Source: Aedes albopictus (taxonomy: Eukaryota > Arthropoda > Insecta > Diptera > Culicidae). From it: a DNA stretch of 64,000 nt. The position numbers and the translations under genes are program-made. How positions within the stretch are numbered: position 1 is the stretch's first letter; each line of letters begins with the position of its first letter. The stretch lies in assembly GCF_035046485.1 (NCBI RefSeq), contig NC_085138.1, positions 426,361,265-426,425,264 of the forward strand, read 5' to 3'. This document shows, one piece after another, positions 34,801 to 43,767 of this stretch. The notes beneath the pieces are model-generated. The model worked only from the letters and a program-made list of their open reading frames with translations. It made no database searches and was not told where the DNA came from.

Positions 34801-35993
34801 ACGTTGGAATCCACCCAAGGAGTTATTTGTGTTTTCTCCGCCATAATTTTCACAGCCATTAGAGATATCACCCTTTCGCGCGTGATTTTTTTCAGCCCTT
34901 TTTCAAAGAACATGCGTTCACAACAAGAGCAGAAACACGATGGAACTTCTTTCCTGCTATCGATAAACGCCAAAAGTTCAATGGAAGCTTGATCTGGTTC
35001 ATGTCGCTTCAAGTTGTTGTATAATGCATCCCGGTGTCTTATTATTTCAGAGCTCCGTTTTTCACGCCTACTTTGTCGATCTCTTTGCCTTTCGGCGATT
35101 CTCAGCATTTCATCGTTTCGTACAATTTTCATGCGCTCAATATTGCTGTTATGTTCTTTTCGAGCGTATTGTAAATCTGCTCGCATCTTTTTAATACGAT
35201 CTCTGTTTTGTGCTTTTTCCTGGCAAGAGAACTCTTCGTCTGTTTTACGAAGATCCGTTATCCTCTGCAAATTCTTCTGTTGTTCTTGTTGCCGGTAGTC
35301 CCCGTGTTTTCTTATTTCTGCCATCCTCTGTAAATTTCTCTGATTCTCCTGTTGCCTGTAGTCCTGTTCCTTTCTTATTTCCGTCATTCGCTGCAAATTT
35401 TTCTGCTTTTCTTGCTGTCTGTACTCCTCGTGTTTTCTGAAATCTGCAATCCTTTGCATATTATTTAGTTTCTCCTGCAGAATGTAATTCCCCTGTTTCC
35501 TTATTTCTGCCACCCTTCGTGCGTTTATCTGATTCTCTTGCTGTTTGTAATCTTCACGTTTCCTTATTTCTGCCATCCTTTGCGAATTCTTCTCCTTCTC
35601 TCGCTCTTTATACTCCATTTTTGATCGAATTTCTGTGATTCTTTGTGAATTTTTTGCCCTTTCACACTCCATATATGCATTGTTCATTCGAATATTCCTC
35701 ATTCTCTGCTTATTTCTCAACTGTTCCTGTTTGCTGTACTCTGCGTTTTTACTTCGTTTTTTCTTCATGTTCTGCTTATTTTTCTGCTTCCGCGTGTTTG
35801 CATCCCGGTTATCAATTGCCTGCTCTATTGATTTTGCAGTCCGCACCTCTGAACAGTTCCCTGAGCCATCACTATACGCCTTCTCACTAATGTTGTCACA
35901 CTGAGATTTTTTCTCAACTTCATTTCGATTTTTATCATATAATTTTCTTGTTTTCGCCTTCTGCAAACTCGATTGTTTTTTGATTTTAGGCAT
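28863..35993 (-). CDS. Helentron transposon protein: Rep / PIF1-like helicase / EEP endonuclease / OTU protease
   Basis: An uninterrupted frame of about 2376 codons. I start it at the ATG at 35993 (cttcaaaATGcc, a good insect start context), because the frame's earlier start is a GTG. Domains by residue: basic repeat region of about nine 21-residue units (roughly 65-280, e.g. NLQRMTEIRKEQDYRQQ); Cys-rich module (C353 region CFCSCC and CHTCH at about 411) like the DUF6570/N-terminal module of Helitrons; Rep domain with FFLTVSA (758-764), HUH motif PHDH (H853, H855) and two tyrosines in YIVDY (Y1036, Y1040); PIF1-like helicase with Walker A GSAGVGKS (1361-1368), DE (1455-1456), VGDFLQLPPV and YVELSRV (about 1775); EEP nuclease (about 1833-2060) with GDFNFN and SDHKP (H2043); OTU-like protease (about 2220-2360) with D2225, C2228 and H2347. 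Such proteins nick and unwind DNA for rolling-circle transposition. The EEP and OTU additions are known from Helentrons. All key residues are present, so the copy may be active or recently so. Confidence 0.93.
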   Translation of the reverse strand: MPKIKKQSSLQKAKTRKLYDKNRNEVEKKSQCDNISEKAYSDGSGNCSEVRTAKSIEQAIDNRDANTRKQKNKQNMKKKRSKNAEYSKQEQLRNKQRMRNIRMNNAYMECERAKNSQRITEIRSKMEYKEREKEKNSQRMAEIRKREDYKQQENQINARRVAEIRKQGNYILQEKLNNMQRIADFRKHEEYRQQEKQKNLQRMTEIRKEQDYRQQENQRNLQRMAEIRKHGDYRQQEQQKNLQRITDLRKTDEEFSCQEKAQNRDRIKKMRADLQYARKEHNSNIERMKIVRNDEMLRIAERQRDRQSRREKRSSEIIRHRDALYNNLKRHEPDQASIELLAFIDSRKEVPSCFCSCCERMFFEKGLKKITRERVISLMAVKIMAEKTQITPWVDSNVLNNYDEHRQNYLCHTCHRYVSAGKMPKLSSSNGLKLAAVPECLEELNPIEERIVSPYVPFIKIIMLNHRASNPQVGAQGSVIYVPTDVNEMEQSLPRNINNINMIAIPVEFKRHMGHTSSYLKGLVRKEKVEAAGNYLQETELYKKYGIRFSENAYDGLDINDDEPNLNTTEFDGDRVEQEAGINIDEEFANLLHEGDDECLLIDLNEVAAQNAIVVMAPGQNQKPVSPYSNPDIEYLCFPKIFAGQPRSLTDKNITCNDIIKWEIRYYNNRIEPRRILHLSKKKLLNESYNSIKVAIRKKKNAKNVTAQEALQPDYIGGLLSFNNGLRFMDQMRCAPAYMEQKKKVLCGLMRQIGTPVFFLTVSAVETNWPELIQALVEYTSGTKVSLYDALNLPYEERAKLVKENPVFTAMYYDNKIKNLMKLITKAEGGIFETYKVTDFFRRREFQQRGSPHDHILLWIDNAPKIDRDDSSTFDLVIQFADKHITCEFDEKNPFCNYLRHKHTSTCSKGKKNKNICRFNFPKFVMPRTTILEPLSKEERTTEVKSNLEKIKNLMEQFYVSKERIVKSFDEVLEHLQMSEETYLTALRSSINKLTIFYRRRSCEVDINTYNRIILNLMESNVDLQLVVDEYAVASYIVDYVAKGEAGLSKGLKDLQTELDKGDRNLQDRLRCIMNKFLNGHVISTSEAVYHCLGTPITEFSRSAIFINTGRSEERVAFLKTNKQLQAMDPDSTDIVGKDILTHYSERKALDDVCLAEYAAYYFQTAKKTRRDKNLDSDDEGNETDTEKDENKRRRKARIVRHVRYTYEKDPDNFFREQLLLFLPWRNEEKEIESINWSAKFYENKELIEKNRDNLFKLSSDRLDDAMLAAEQHRQIADADEIEDFEKNQIPKEQEIDILVQVGIDRPKSNVPFIYTAPPKIHEHNLFDMLCKLNERQREIVMHIYKSFSTGKLPLRIFISGSAGVGKSMVISTIFQLITYHLEYSTSVLRDQNTDSIKVLLCAFSGKAAFLIGGNTLHSAFALPLQENAKMSDLPMDVANNLRQQLKDCKLVIVDEISMVGSTIFSRIDTRLRQITGRNETFGGLSVITVGDFLQLPPVKDSAIFLTPKHSLIKTSISPLWDEFNLYELTEVMRQKDDLSFVRALNSFARGEMTDEDINIIKSREIQEDQVPDEAIRLYYTNANVDKYNDKKISESLASEIECNAVDTITGKLKPHQRTAKIKMWRERPTKDCGGYPYTIRFKQGIKYMLTANLDVADGLVNGATGVLEYVFCNPGTEKPTIVFLKFDSSNVGKKIRQQYRNFMENNNINLSLTPIPRKVYNLTTHFQKDYQMIRDQFPIVPCEALTIHKSQGQTYKHVCIDFRKSGNLTRQLVYVELSRVTSLSGLYILGNFPGNMKSNNTIDACLNEMNRLRKERSLSLAYNNLVNVSGLKVVYLNIRSLRANKKHVDVDPWYFRCDILIFSETNLYANEKIEFPGFDLVYRSDTINYPDYVKKNFAKGIICFARSSLKANVVDHCTEFKADQKGHYHSHIDLVKFVVNEIQIISGYKSPKVSVCDFKDTMLRFQLEESCPTIVIGDFNFNLNDTRNAQIHEFSSFMISRSYVSKLPPTEATTILGSRLDVVYANFENITAGVYECYFSDHKPIYCNIYSKQPCLDDVKKIDNDNIQLFGKSSDLVSVDSISIASCVDLSSECSSIRSSNRNIVSLSFQYSDFESDSEHLNLDNNIKEWINSVDTTNDAYDNGNEKLLKNIQQVFYNDPYTFTNSEELLIASTDGNVMRYKSDIDHIANYLRTLPTNIFKCSRDRPLSVQTLNGFLEIPITGDGGCQFNAISYAVVGNESFSFDLRAIAFQTVIENIHLFDKIKNTIGLESDTLFNLLQICCSERLFGNLDTLFALSMGLERIIFIMLHHENGEQRFVKVEPPSYSNTDLPILLHLTRPGQADAHYNVLLPSDVNTPYDFTCYDVYNLNHIVMS
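35150..35790 (-). repeat. 63-bp coding minisatellite in the Helentron N-terminus
   Basis: Tandem units of 63 bp encode 21-residue repeats with a RMAEIRK..DYRQQENQ pattern. Length and basic/acidic layout suggest a helical, possibly DNA-binding array, comparable to the STPR repeats reported in some Helitron proteins (known there at 23 residues). Units differ by point changes but keep the frame. Confidence 0.8.
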
Positions 35994-37360
35994 TTTGAAG
36001 CGATTTCTGAAACAAAACACGCATGTATGGGTATCATATAATAAACTGTTAGATCGTAGTTACGGATGAGACGATATTGTAAATATCCACACGAGTAAAA
36101 AAGTTGACACTTAGAGGATGTTCCCGTATCTACTGAACTGCAATTCAAACTGTTTAGCACCATCAGATTTTACAAATGACCCGTGGTACAAGTTTATATT
36201 TGGATAAGCAACATTGATATTTTTGTAATTCATTCTACAGAATATTGAATGCAGAAAACCAAACCATCATGTATGCAATGATGTTTTTTTGGCATCTTCC
36301 ACAACTACATGATGAAAATTGGGGACGTTAGGATATCAATTGTTGGGTTATGCTCAACCATCTACGATCGAGAAGCAGATAAATTTCCCAGCTACTGGAT
36401 TTCATTCAAGCACATAAAAAGCGAAAATTTAAACAAATCAACATAACCATTCACTCTATGGTACACCGAGTTCACATAATCTGACAGATTATGAATTTTT
36501 CTCGTCGGTTAACCCGATATTTTCGTTTTATTTTTACTGCATCGTAGAACTGATAATAAAGCGATTATAATTCCGTCTATCATTGAAACTTCGGAAACAA
36601 TTACTGCTACCGTCCCTATGATTCGTTGTATCATAGATTAACATTCCTGATTTAAGAAAATCATAACCTGTACAATGTTTGTATAATTCCTTTCTATTCC
36701 GGATGATCACACTGCAATATAAACATTTGGTCCAAAAATCTAATACTGAACCACCCGAGTGTGATCAAAATAACAATATTTATGCCCGATTTTGAATGAT
36801 AATGTAATGTAAAAAAGTGGTTTGTGCATTTTTGTTTACAACACATTGGTTACAATTTCCTATTGATGCACAGTAGACATTTGATCGGTGAAAACAGTAC
36901 CTGCAATGTAAGTGTAAAAGTAGAAGTACACTGTTTGCCTGAACGACAAATATTTGACCAATTTTGACAGATCAATGTTGGCTTGTTGTTTGGCTCTGTT
37001 GGTCCGTATTCATTTTTCGAGTGACAAATATTTCAGTTTCCCCGGTACACATTGGTCAAAATTTACTGTCGGAAGTGGTCAAATATTTGGCATTGGTCAA
37101 AGAGTGAAATAAGGCCCTGAGTACAGCGGGTCAAATAAATATTTGACAAGGAATGAACTTAAGAGTAAACATCTGCTTGACACTTCGATCGAGTCAAAAC
37201 AGATGTTTGAGCATAGATTTGATTGACCCTGTGAATTAGCATCTTAACACTTTGCAGTAATTGTTAACCATCAAATCACAGAAAAAAAGACGTAATACTT
37301 CCTTAAAATCCCATAAATCAGGTTTACACTGTCTCAATCTGGTTGGCATACATTAATAAA
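35994..37360. other. Region 5' of the Helentron frame
   Basis: The element's upstream region should be here, but I could not find its terminus. A splice-acceptor-like ttttgtttcag precedes the ATG on the minus strand. From about 36940 to 37220 the words caaatatttg and tttgac recur several times, perhaps a degenerate repeat. No gene is seen. Confidence 0.35.
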
Positions 37361-37362
37361 TA

Positions 37363-38023
37363 CAGTAGACGTTCGATAACTGCGACATGTTTACGTTTCA
37401 CTTAGCGAACAAAATTTGATAACTGCAGCGACTGACAGACGTCAACAAGCCATCAATTGACGTTAAGGACAGACTTGTTAGAATCCCAAAATGGCCGCCA
37501 CAATGGTCGACTTTGGCACCTACTCACGATTTCGAGCGCACAAATCTCTTCGTAAACAAAACCAGCGCACCTGATCTTCTTATTTTAAGCTTATTACAAG
37601 TGAGCAAAAGCAGAATAATAAAATGCACTGTTGTTTGAAGCTTTCTTCTTGAGATTTGTGCGTCTGAAGTTTATGTGCACTGTTAACAATTGATGCGGGA
37701 TTTCAAGACGTTTGTCCTTAAATGAACGCTAAATTCATTCGACTGTTCATTTGGACTAACATGGCGCACTATTTTGACGTTTGGCGGTGCGATAAGGGGC
37801 TGTTCATTAACCACGTAGACCAAAATTTGGCCATCTCAGACTCCCCTCTCCCCCCTCGTAGACTTTTGTTCATACAAAAATTTCAAAATTTGTATGGAGC
37901 GTAAACTTTGGCCAGACCCCCCCCCTAAAAAGTCTACGTGGTTTATGAACGGCCCCTAACTGCAAATTTGTTGCACTTACCGGACTTGCAGTTCAACCGT
38001 TTGCACCGACCGAATGTCTACTG
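37363..38023. mobile_element. TA-flanked pogo/Tigger-like MITE, interrupted
   Basis: The ends cagtagacgttcgataactg and cgaatgtctactg are inverted (outer 13 bp with one mismatch) and flanked by TA (37361-37362 and 38024-38025). The CAGT..TCGATAACTGCG form is close to the pogo/Tigger terminal consensus. Without the 3-bp MITE nested at 37796-37956 the element is about 500 bp. No transposase is present. Confidence 0.75.
37796..37956. mobile_element. 3-bp MITE (PIF/Harbinger-like), diverged subfamily copy
   Basis: The ends ggggctgttcattaaccacg and cgtggtttatgaacggcccc mark a variant of the 3-bp family, flanked by TAA on both sides. Its core reads ccaaaatttggcc and a C run in place of the G run. 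It is inserted in the pogo-like MITE. Confidence 0.85.
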
Positions 38024-38025
38024 TA

Positions 38026-39912
38026 CCATTTTATGCAACGACACGGTGTGTTGCGTAGAACAACTTTATAACAAAAAATAAGTAAGTCTGAAATTTTTCC
38101 CTTTGAAACTTTGGGCCATTCCCTTCAATTTGGTGGGTCGGTAGAAAACATCCATCGGGGGGTCTAGAACAATTTTTTTTTAAGATTTTTCATGCAAAAC
38201 CTATTGAAAGCGCATGTTGTGAATTTTATGCAACCCCTACAAAAAGTCACAACTTTTTTTACCAAAGTCGTATGATTTTTCTGGATAAACTCTACCTGAT
38301 ACAACAAGCATTGATTGGAAATCTGTTGGATCCTAAAATAAAATTACAGAATGCCTAACAATAACCATTCTTCCCAAATAATTTCAAAAGCTAGGTTTTG
38401 CAGCATGAAAACCACATGAAGGACTTTTACGAGATTGATAGTCCAGTCTTCATCCTGGTCTTCGTTACATATTATCATCTTGAAATAGCTGAAACTTTTC
38501 AAATGCTTTTCAGGAATGGATTTTCAACATTTTCAGAAATCTGTCTAGAATATTCCCATCAACTAGTGTAAAAAAAAATGTCTTTTCGGTTTTATTTTGT
38601 TTTTATATTCTTATGTCTCAAACAATTTACAAGTCTTTTGGGATGATTGGTAAATTCGTCACTAGATGCTTTCCATATTCTCACCAGAATTTTTAATATA
38701 GTTGCTTTACTGTAGACTTTTTAGATCTTTGAAGAAGAACGGCAGAACGGCAAGATTTTGTATTTTTTAAGAGTTTTACATACTCACATATTTTCTTCAA
38801 ACAATCAAACCTACATATAATACTGTCTAGTACGCATTATTGATTATATCAGATGTGTTCGTAAGTTATCAACACATATATTTTGCCAAGAAACATTTCA
38901 CAAGTTCACTCAAATTTCAAATTTTCATAAATTTTCCTTAGTTTGACAACACGATAGAAAACTAATATGAATCTTAGAAAAAAAAAAAATCTATGAAAAA
39001 TGAAAAATTTCCATTTGAATCCTGTTCGGACTATGCCAGGAGATCACTAGAGATGGCATTTGAATACAAAAACAAATCGAAAATTCATGACATGCGAAAA
39101 TTCTGCTAAGGATTTGGGAAGGAAAATTTGCTGAAAAATTTTAAGAAATTCATTAAGAATCCTGTCAGGAATCTTTGCAAATATCTTGTAAAATATTCCA
39201 TACCATAGACCATAAATAAATTAATAGTTTTCCACAAGGCCATCAATACACCAAGGGTGTAGGAATTTTTTATATTGTAAAATAAGAATATTGAAAGGAT
39301 TTAGCTAATATATTTTAAACTTTGAATTTTTTGAGTTCAGATATCACCGTAAGCTAAAAATGCACTAAAAACGTGTGAAGTATCTTGGGTATCCAGTTCT
39401 CTGATTGCATAAGCCTTTGATTGCCGTAAGAAGCGCTTAAAGAACACTGAGTTGGAGACCAAGCTCTACTGGGAACGTAGATTTAGAATGCATCAGAACA
39501 AGAAATAGACAGGGGATTTAACAAAGAATTCTCCAAAAATAAAAAAAATCTTCAATACAACATCAGTACAACGAATTTCGGGGCATCTAAAGACTAAATA
39601 CGACAATAAATTTATTAGAATTGATGGGTTTCTGCAGGAGTGCGAGTGAATTATCTCAAAACGATATCACTGAAGAATGGGCCGAAGATGTACTTGTAAT
39701 TTTAACATTAAATAAGGTTTATGATAAAACTTAGAACAGTATTACGTTAACTGAATACAACAAAACTCATGACTAAGATCATACCTTGATTTGATCGGAA
39801 GTTATAATCATGGATTTAACAACTTAAAAAAAAATTCACGCTATTGTTCGTGTGTTGAAATGTCACTTATCTCTATGGATGTTTAAAACTTTGTTTAAGA
39901 AACAACTGTGCA
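38026..39912. other. Unassigned AT-rich stretch
   Basis: No reading frame or clear repeat through most of the region. At 39421-39510 a degenerate piece resembles the 3' part of Feilai (gcttaaagaacactgagttgga...gggaacgtag). Otherwise I see nothing. Confidence 0.35.
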
Positions 39913-39914
39913 TA

Positions 39915-40411
39915 CACGCTAACCCTCAGTTACCCAGATTGGTGTCAAAGCGACCCAGACTGAGCAAAACTGCAGTTACTCTAAACTGAGTAAAGGCACC
40001 TTTACTCAAATCTGGGTTACCGATGGTGGTGGCAAAATCTGGGTAAACGATACCCAGCTCCTCCAGGGCCTTGATTTTGTTTATTTATTTCCAATTTAGA
40101 TTTTATATAAAAAGCTCTTAATTTCCATGTGCTGTTCACTTACCTGATGCTGGAAAACAGTTCCCCGGAATAATTCCACTGTTTTTCCGTCATTTATCGG
40201 CATATTTTTCGCGAAAACATTCATAGTTTTCAGCGTTCTCCTGACCGTTGCCATACTCTCAAGCCGAAAAGTGACAAAGTGCCGATTACCCAGATCTTTA
40301 CCCAAATTCAACGAATCTGGGTTTTCGGGTTACCCGGATTATGACAACTGCTAACAACATGAAAATTCGGGTCGAATCGACCCAGTCGATGGGTAGTTTC
40401 AGGTTAGCGTG
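39915..40411. mobile_element. TA-flanked MITE rich in 'acccagatt' motifs
   Basis: The ends cacgctaaccctcagttaccc and gggtagtttcaggttagcgtg are inverted with a few mismatches and flanked by TA (39913-39914 and 40412-40413). Inside, acccagatt/aatctgggt and gggttacc occur about eight times in both orientations, mostly near the ends, which resembles subterminal transposase-binding repeats. No protein is encoded. Confidence 0.75.
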
Positions 40412-40593
40412 TAGTCTAACATTTATCTAGACTAACATTTGAAAAGGGAGTATTAGGGCGGCCCACACTTATATGAAAAACATAAAATTCAAAAAATGCC
40501 AAAATTCAAAAATTCTTACCTCCTGTATCCTTGTTTTGGACATGCAGAAGGTACGTTCAGCATTTGAGCAAAATCGATTTAGTCTAAGTCTAA

Positions 40594-40760
40594 AGGGTGA
40601 TACACAGATTATGTCACGCAAAATTCGACCTTTTTCAACCCCCCTCTCCTCTGTCACGCTTTTTGTATGGGACTTCACGAATGTCTGTATAGGTCGTCAA
40701 TTTCTGCAAAACCTCGACCCCCCTCCCTCCTAAAACATAACGTAAATTGTGAATGGCCCC
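40594..40760. mobile_element. 3-bp MITE, second family
   Basis: The ends agggtgatacacagattatgt and acgtaaattgtgaatggcccc are imperfect inverted repeats flanked by TAA (40591-40593 and 40761-40763). Like the ggggctgtcc family it has a C-rich core (acccccctctcc) and the phrase 'ttttgtatggg'. A PIF/Harbinger-type origin is likely. Confidence 0.7.
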
Positions 40761-40763
40761 TAA

Positions 40764-41632
40764 AGGGGCGCTGAACGAGCTTCAAGTTTGTATGGGAAAA
40801 TTTAACCAAATGTATGGAGAAATCTTAAGCATTTGATTTTTGCCGCTAGGTGGCGCTGTAAACGTTCAATTAATAAAAATTTTGGTATTATTGTAGGTGA
40901 CTATATGCCAAACAACTTTGTTGAATCACGATAGTCCGCCATACAACACTTTTTTGTAGGTCTTGTCATTATTGGGTTACATCGATTGGAAAAAAAATCT
41001 ATGAAAAAAATTAGGCCCTCTTCAAATGTTGTTCTTGACAAATTTCGAAAAACAAAATAAGGTAATGAGCCATTTTACGAGACGTTTCGGATCAGCTGAT
41101 CGCTCGTCATGAATGAAAATTTGACATGAGGTTGCGCCCAAGCCCGTGAGTGTTTATATCAATATCAACACTGTTGTCGTTTCGTAAAATAGACTATAAG
41201 GCAATCCATGAGACAGATGCGATCAGCTGATTTTCCTTGTTTACCATGTATTTTTGACATTTGTCGATCGGGGTGACAGTTGACCATCAAAGGAATTTGT
41301 TAAGCACCGAGAACACTCGCCGAAAATTTGGTAAGCTGTACGTACACTGTGTTTACAATTTCAGCTGTCACCCCCATCGCGATATGTCTGGCATCCGGAC
41401 CTGTGAATAATTGACATCGGTCTGGCATTACACATTGAATTTCGAATAATTGGGTTTTAAAATTTTGAAAAAAATATTGGTTCTCCAATTTTATACTGAG
41501 AAGCACCTTTTCCTGAACCGCTATGATTTTTTGACTTTTTTTTTTGATACTTGAAATCAATTTCAGAGATTGTTGATAGCTTGTCAACTGCTTGACAGAT
41601 CCGCCCAGTACAAAATCCGTCGAGGGTAATGC
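40764..41632. other. Unassigned stretch
   Basis: Contains gccgctaggtggcgctg (40842), a cousin of the motif in the 25-26 kb palindrome, and two gatcagctgat-containing segments in opposite orientation (41090 and 41220). No gene is seen. Confidence 0.35.
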
Positions 41633-41635
41633 AAC

Positions 41636-41896
41636 AAATCAGGCCAAACATGTCTAAAGGTCCAATCTGCAGAAGAGAGGCTCTCTTTGGTTTCCCTCTC
41701 TTTCGTTAATATCTCAGCTGTTTATTTGTATTATGATTGTCTCCTTGCATTGAACGATGGTCGAAACAATCGTTTTTTGATTTGTACTGAAAAAATAGTT
41801 GAAAAGTGTACCATTACATTGCAATAATTGAAAGAGAAAGTGAACAAAGAGAGCCTCTCAAATGCAGATAGGACCTATTGAAATGTTTGGCCTGAA
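41636..41896. mobile_element. Inverted-repeat MITE with about 55-bp arms
   Basis: The left arm (atcaggccaaacatgtct ... gagaggctctctttg) and right arm (caaagagagcctctcaaatg ... aaatgtttggcctgaatt) are complementary with scattered mismatches. The target duplication cannot be read with confidence. Confidence 0.65.
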
Positions 41897-41899
41897 TTA

Positions 41900-42665
41900 T
41901 GAAATAATGCGAATACCGTTACACAACCCAATTCACAAGCGTTTTTCAAGTCTAATCTTGAGCTTGAAAAAAATATACCACCACGGATTTTTCACAACTA
42001 ACCTTTGCGCTGTTCCACCAAAAAGATTGATTTTCACCAATCTAGATTGCTTTGAAAAAGTTATATTAACCTTTTCTTAAACTTTTGCACAAATTTTTCT
42101 TCACTCGCAAAATGCTCGTCCACTTTTGGCCATATGTTTCAATGGCCTGGAAGATTTGCAAAAGCTGGCTGCACATTAGCCTATGCAGCAGATTCTACTG
42201 TCTTCCTCACTCTTTCGGAAAATTTGAAAACGATGACAGTAAACGTCATATTTCCTGTGGCAGAGAGCAAGACAGCATCAGAGAGTGCGCAGGTTTAGTG
42301 GTGTTGCGTGTACGTACACGTTGCCTTACACACGCAGCGGCATATGAAGAGGAGATTCCTATGTATTAGTAACGAAAGAAAAATGAAGACAGCTAACCTA
42401 CAAACACTATCAGAAGTTTGTTGCCATAGTGAAAAAAAATCTTGCGTGCACGCCTTCATGATTCTATGAATAACAAAGTAAAAATAAACAAAAAATCTGT
42501 GTAAATGACGTATTTTTTTAACAGGCCGATTTAAATGTGTAATTTGATCCGTTAGCTTAAATTTGTTTTTGATGTCATCGTGAAAAAACGTTTGCGTACG
42601 CTCCCTCGGTTCCCACTGCGTTCGCGGCGTGACGTTTATGATCGAACGAACGTACAACGTTGATG
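41900..42665. other. Unassigned stretch
   Basis: The frame at 42295-42741 on the minus strand runs into the neighbouring palindrome and shows no domain. No gene is called. Confidence 0.3.
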
Positions 42666-42669
42666 TGTA

Positions 42670-42803
42670 TGGTCCACTGCACGAATTTATTCTGGCCTGC
42701 TTACTCTCACACGAAATTTGACGTTTGAGAGGTGCCGACACCGCTCAAACGTCAAATTTCGTGTGAGAGTAAGCAGGCCAGAATAGATTCGTGCAGTGGA
42801 CCA
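42670..42803. mobile_element. Palindromic MITE with about 60-bp arms
   Basis: Nearly perfect palindrome with ends tggtccactgcacgaat and attcgtgcagtggacca around a 13-bp centre. The arms differ at only one or two positions, so this is a young or conserved copy. It lies directly beside the next MITE. Confidence 0.85.
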
Positions 42804-42811
42804 TTGGGCCC

Positions 42812-42958
42812 GGAACTACGAAGGTTGATGAGCCGGGAAACACTCTTTCTTCCTACGGGGATTCTTATGGGAGTATGAGTGAAAAAAAAGCAAAGAAATC
42901 TTCCCTCCTGCACTTTCTCACAGAAAACCGCAAACAAAATCATAACCTTCGTAGTCCC
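42812..42958. mobile_element. Short MITE with 'actacgaaggtt' ends
   Basis: The terminal inverted repeat ggaactacgaaggttgatg and cataaccttcgtagtccc encloses about 110 bp of unrelated DNA. No target duplication is recognised. Confidence 0.65.
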
Positions 42959-42984
42959 CAATTTATTTGATCATAAACGTAAAC

Positions 42985-43180
42985 AAATCGTTTTGTTCCC
43001 GTGCGTGAGAAGATCCTCGCCGTGCGCGCTAACAGGTCCGTCTTCGTCGTGTCGTGAGTCCGTGTGTGAAGTGCAAGTGTCCGGTCGTGCCGGGATTGTT
43101 CCGTTCTCCCGACGTCATTCGCATATCAGAAATTGAAGACTTCAGCACAAGCAACAGCAAAGCGCCCCGCACAAGAAGCA
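42985..43180 (+). pseudogene. 5' UTR-like leader of the flower-like pseudogene
   Basis: A GC-balanced stretch directly before the pseudogene's ATG, with CGTCGTGTCGTGAGTCCGTG and gtgtgaagtgcaagtgt, typical in style of dipteran 5' untranslated exons. Its presence with no visible intron before the coding part is what a retrocopied mRNA would look like. Confidence 0.4.
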
Positions 43181-43704
43181 ATGTTGTTCGCCGAGACATT
43201 AGCCGGGTTGATGGTTCGTCCCAGTCAGGATAACGTTCCGAAAGATGACGTTCCGTGGCATCTGAAGTACGGCGTATGCGCCGTTGGAATTGTGGGAAGA
43301 TTCTTCGCCGTCCTGCTCGGCCTATACAACTGCATCGGAATCTTACTGGGAGACGTTGGCTGTTTGGTCGGTGGCATCATGGATTTTGTAACGTTATCGA
43401 TTAAGGCACCCTGCTGTTTCATCTTCGTCGACTACGTTCGATGGCGACGGAAAAGGCGAAATGGAATCGAGCCGCCCTTTACTGCGACATCGCAGATTAT
43501 TCGACTGCGGGATCATTTTCGTCATCGGAATGCGGGCGGTGGCGGCAGCATCGTCAGCTTTGCAGGGTTGATCCAGCAGCGCCAACGGTGATGCGTCCGG
43601 GTCCAACCTCGGTGCCTCAAACTCTGACCAACAATATGTAGTCAAGATTCTAGTGATGTCGAGGTATGTTACGTGATTTTCGTTCATATTCCCAGAGTAG
43701 ATCA
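43181..43704 (+). pseudogene. Calcium channel flower-like gene copy, decayed
   Basis: The first 85 codons from ATG 43181 read as a flower-family membrane protein: MLFAETLAGLMVRPSQ, then DVPWHLKYG, hydrophobic stretches VGIVGRFFAVLLGLYNCIGILL and VGCLVGGIMDFV, and the signature APCCFIFVDYV. A frameshift follows near 43440. WNRAALYC appears in another frame (about 43462-43485). The segment before the last transmembrane part is partly deleted, and the C-terminus (GIIFVIG, then SANGDASGSNLGASNSDQQY) lies in further frames with an extra stop. Flower is a synaptic-vesicle membrane protein involved in calcium entry and endocytosis. The acidic residue usually found just before APCCF is lysine here. 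I see no intron, so a processed pseudogene is likely. The family call is from memory of conserved motifs. Confidence 0.75.
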
Positions 43705-43767
43705 TCCAGAACACGTTTATTTATTTATGATAATAAATTACAATTACAATTACAATTTATTTTGCAG

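Noticed and set aside
35150..35790. Repeat array as a separate non-coding satellite
   Set aside because: The units preserve the Helentron frame and amino-acid pattern throughout, so they are part of the coding sequence.
42295..42741. 148-codon minus-strand frame as a gene
   Set aside because: It crosses into a palindromic MITE and shows no recognisable domain.
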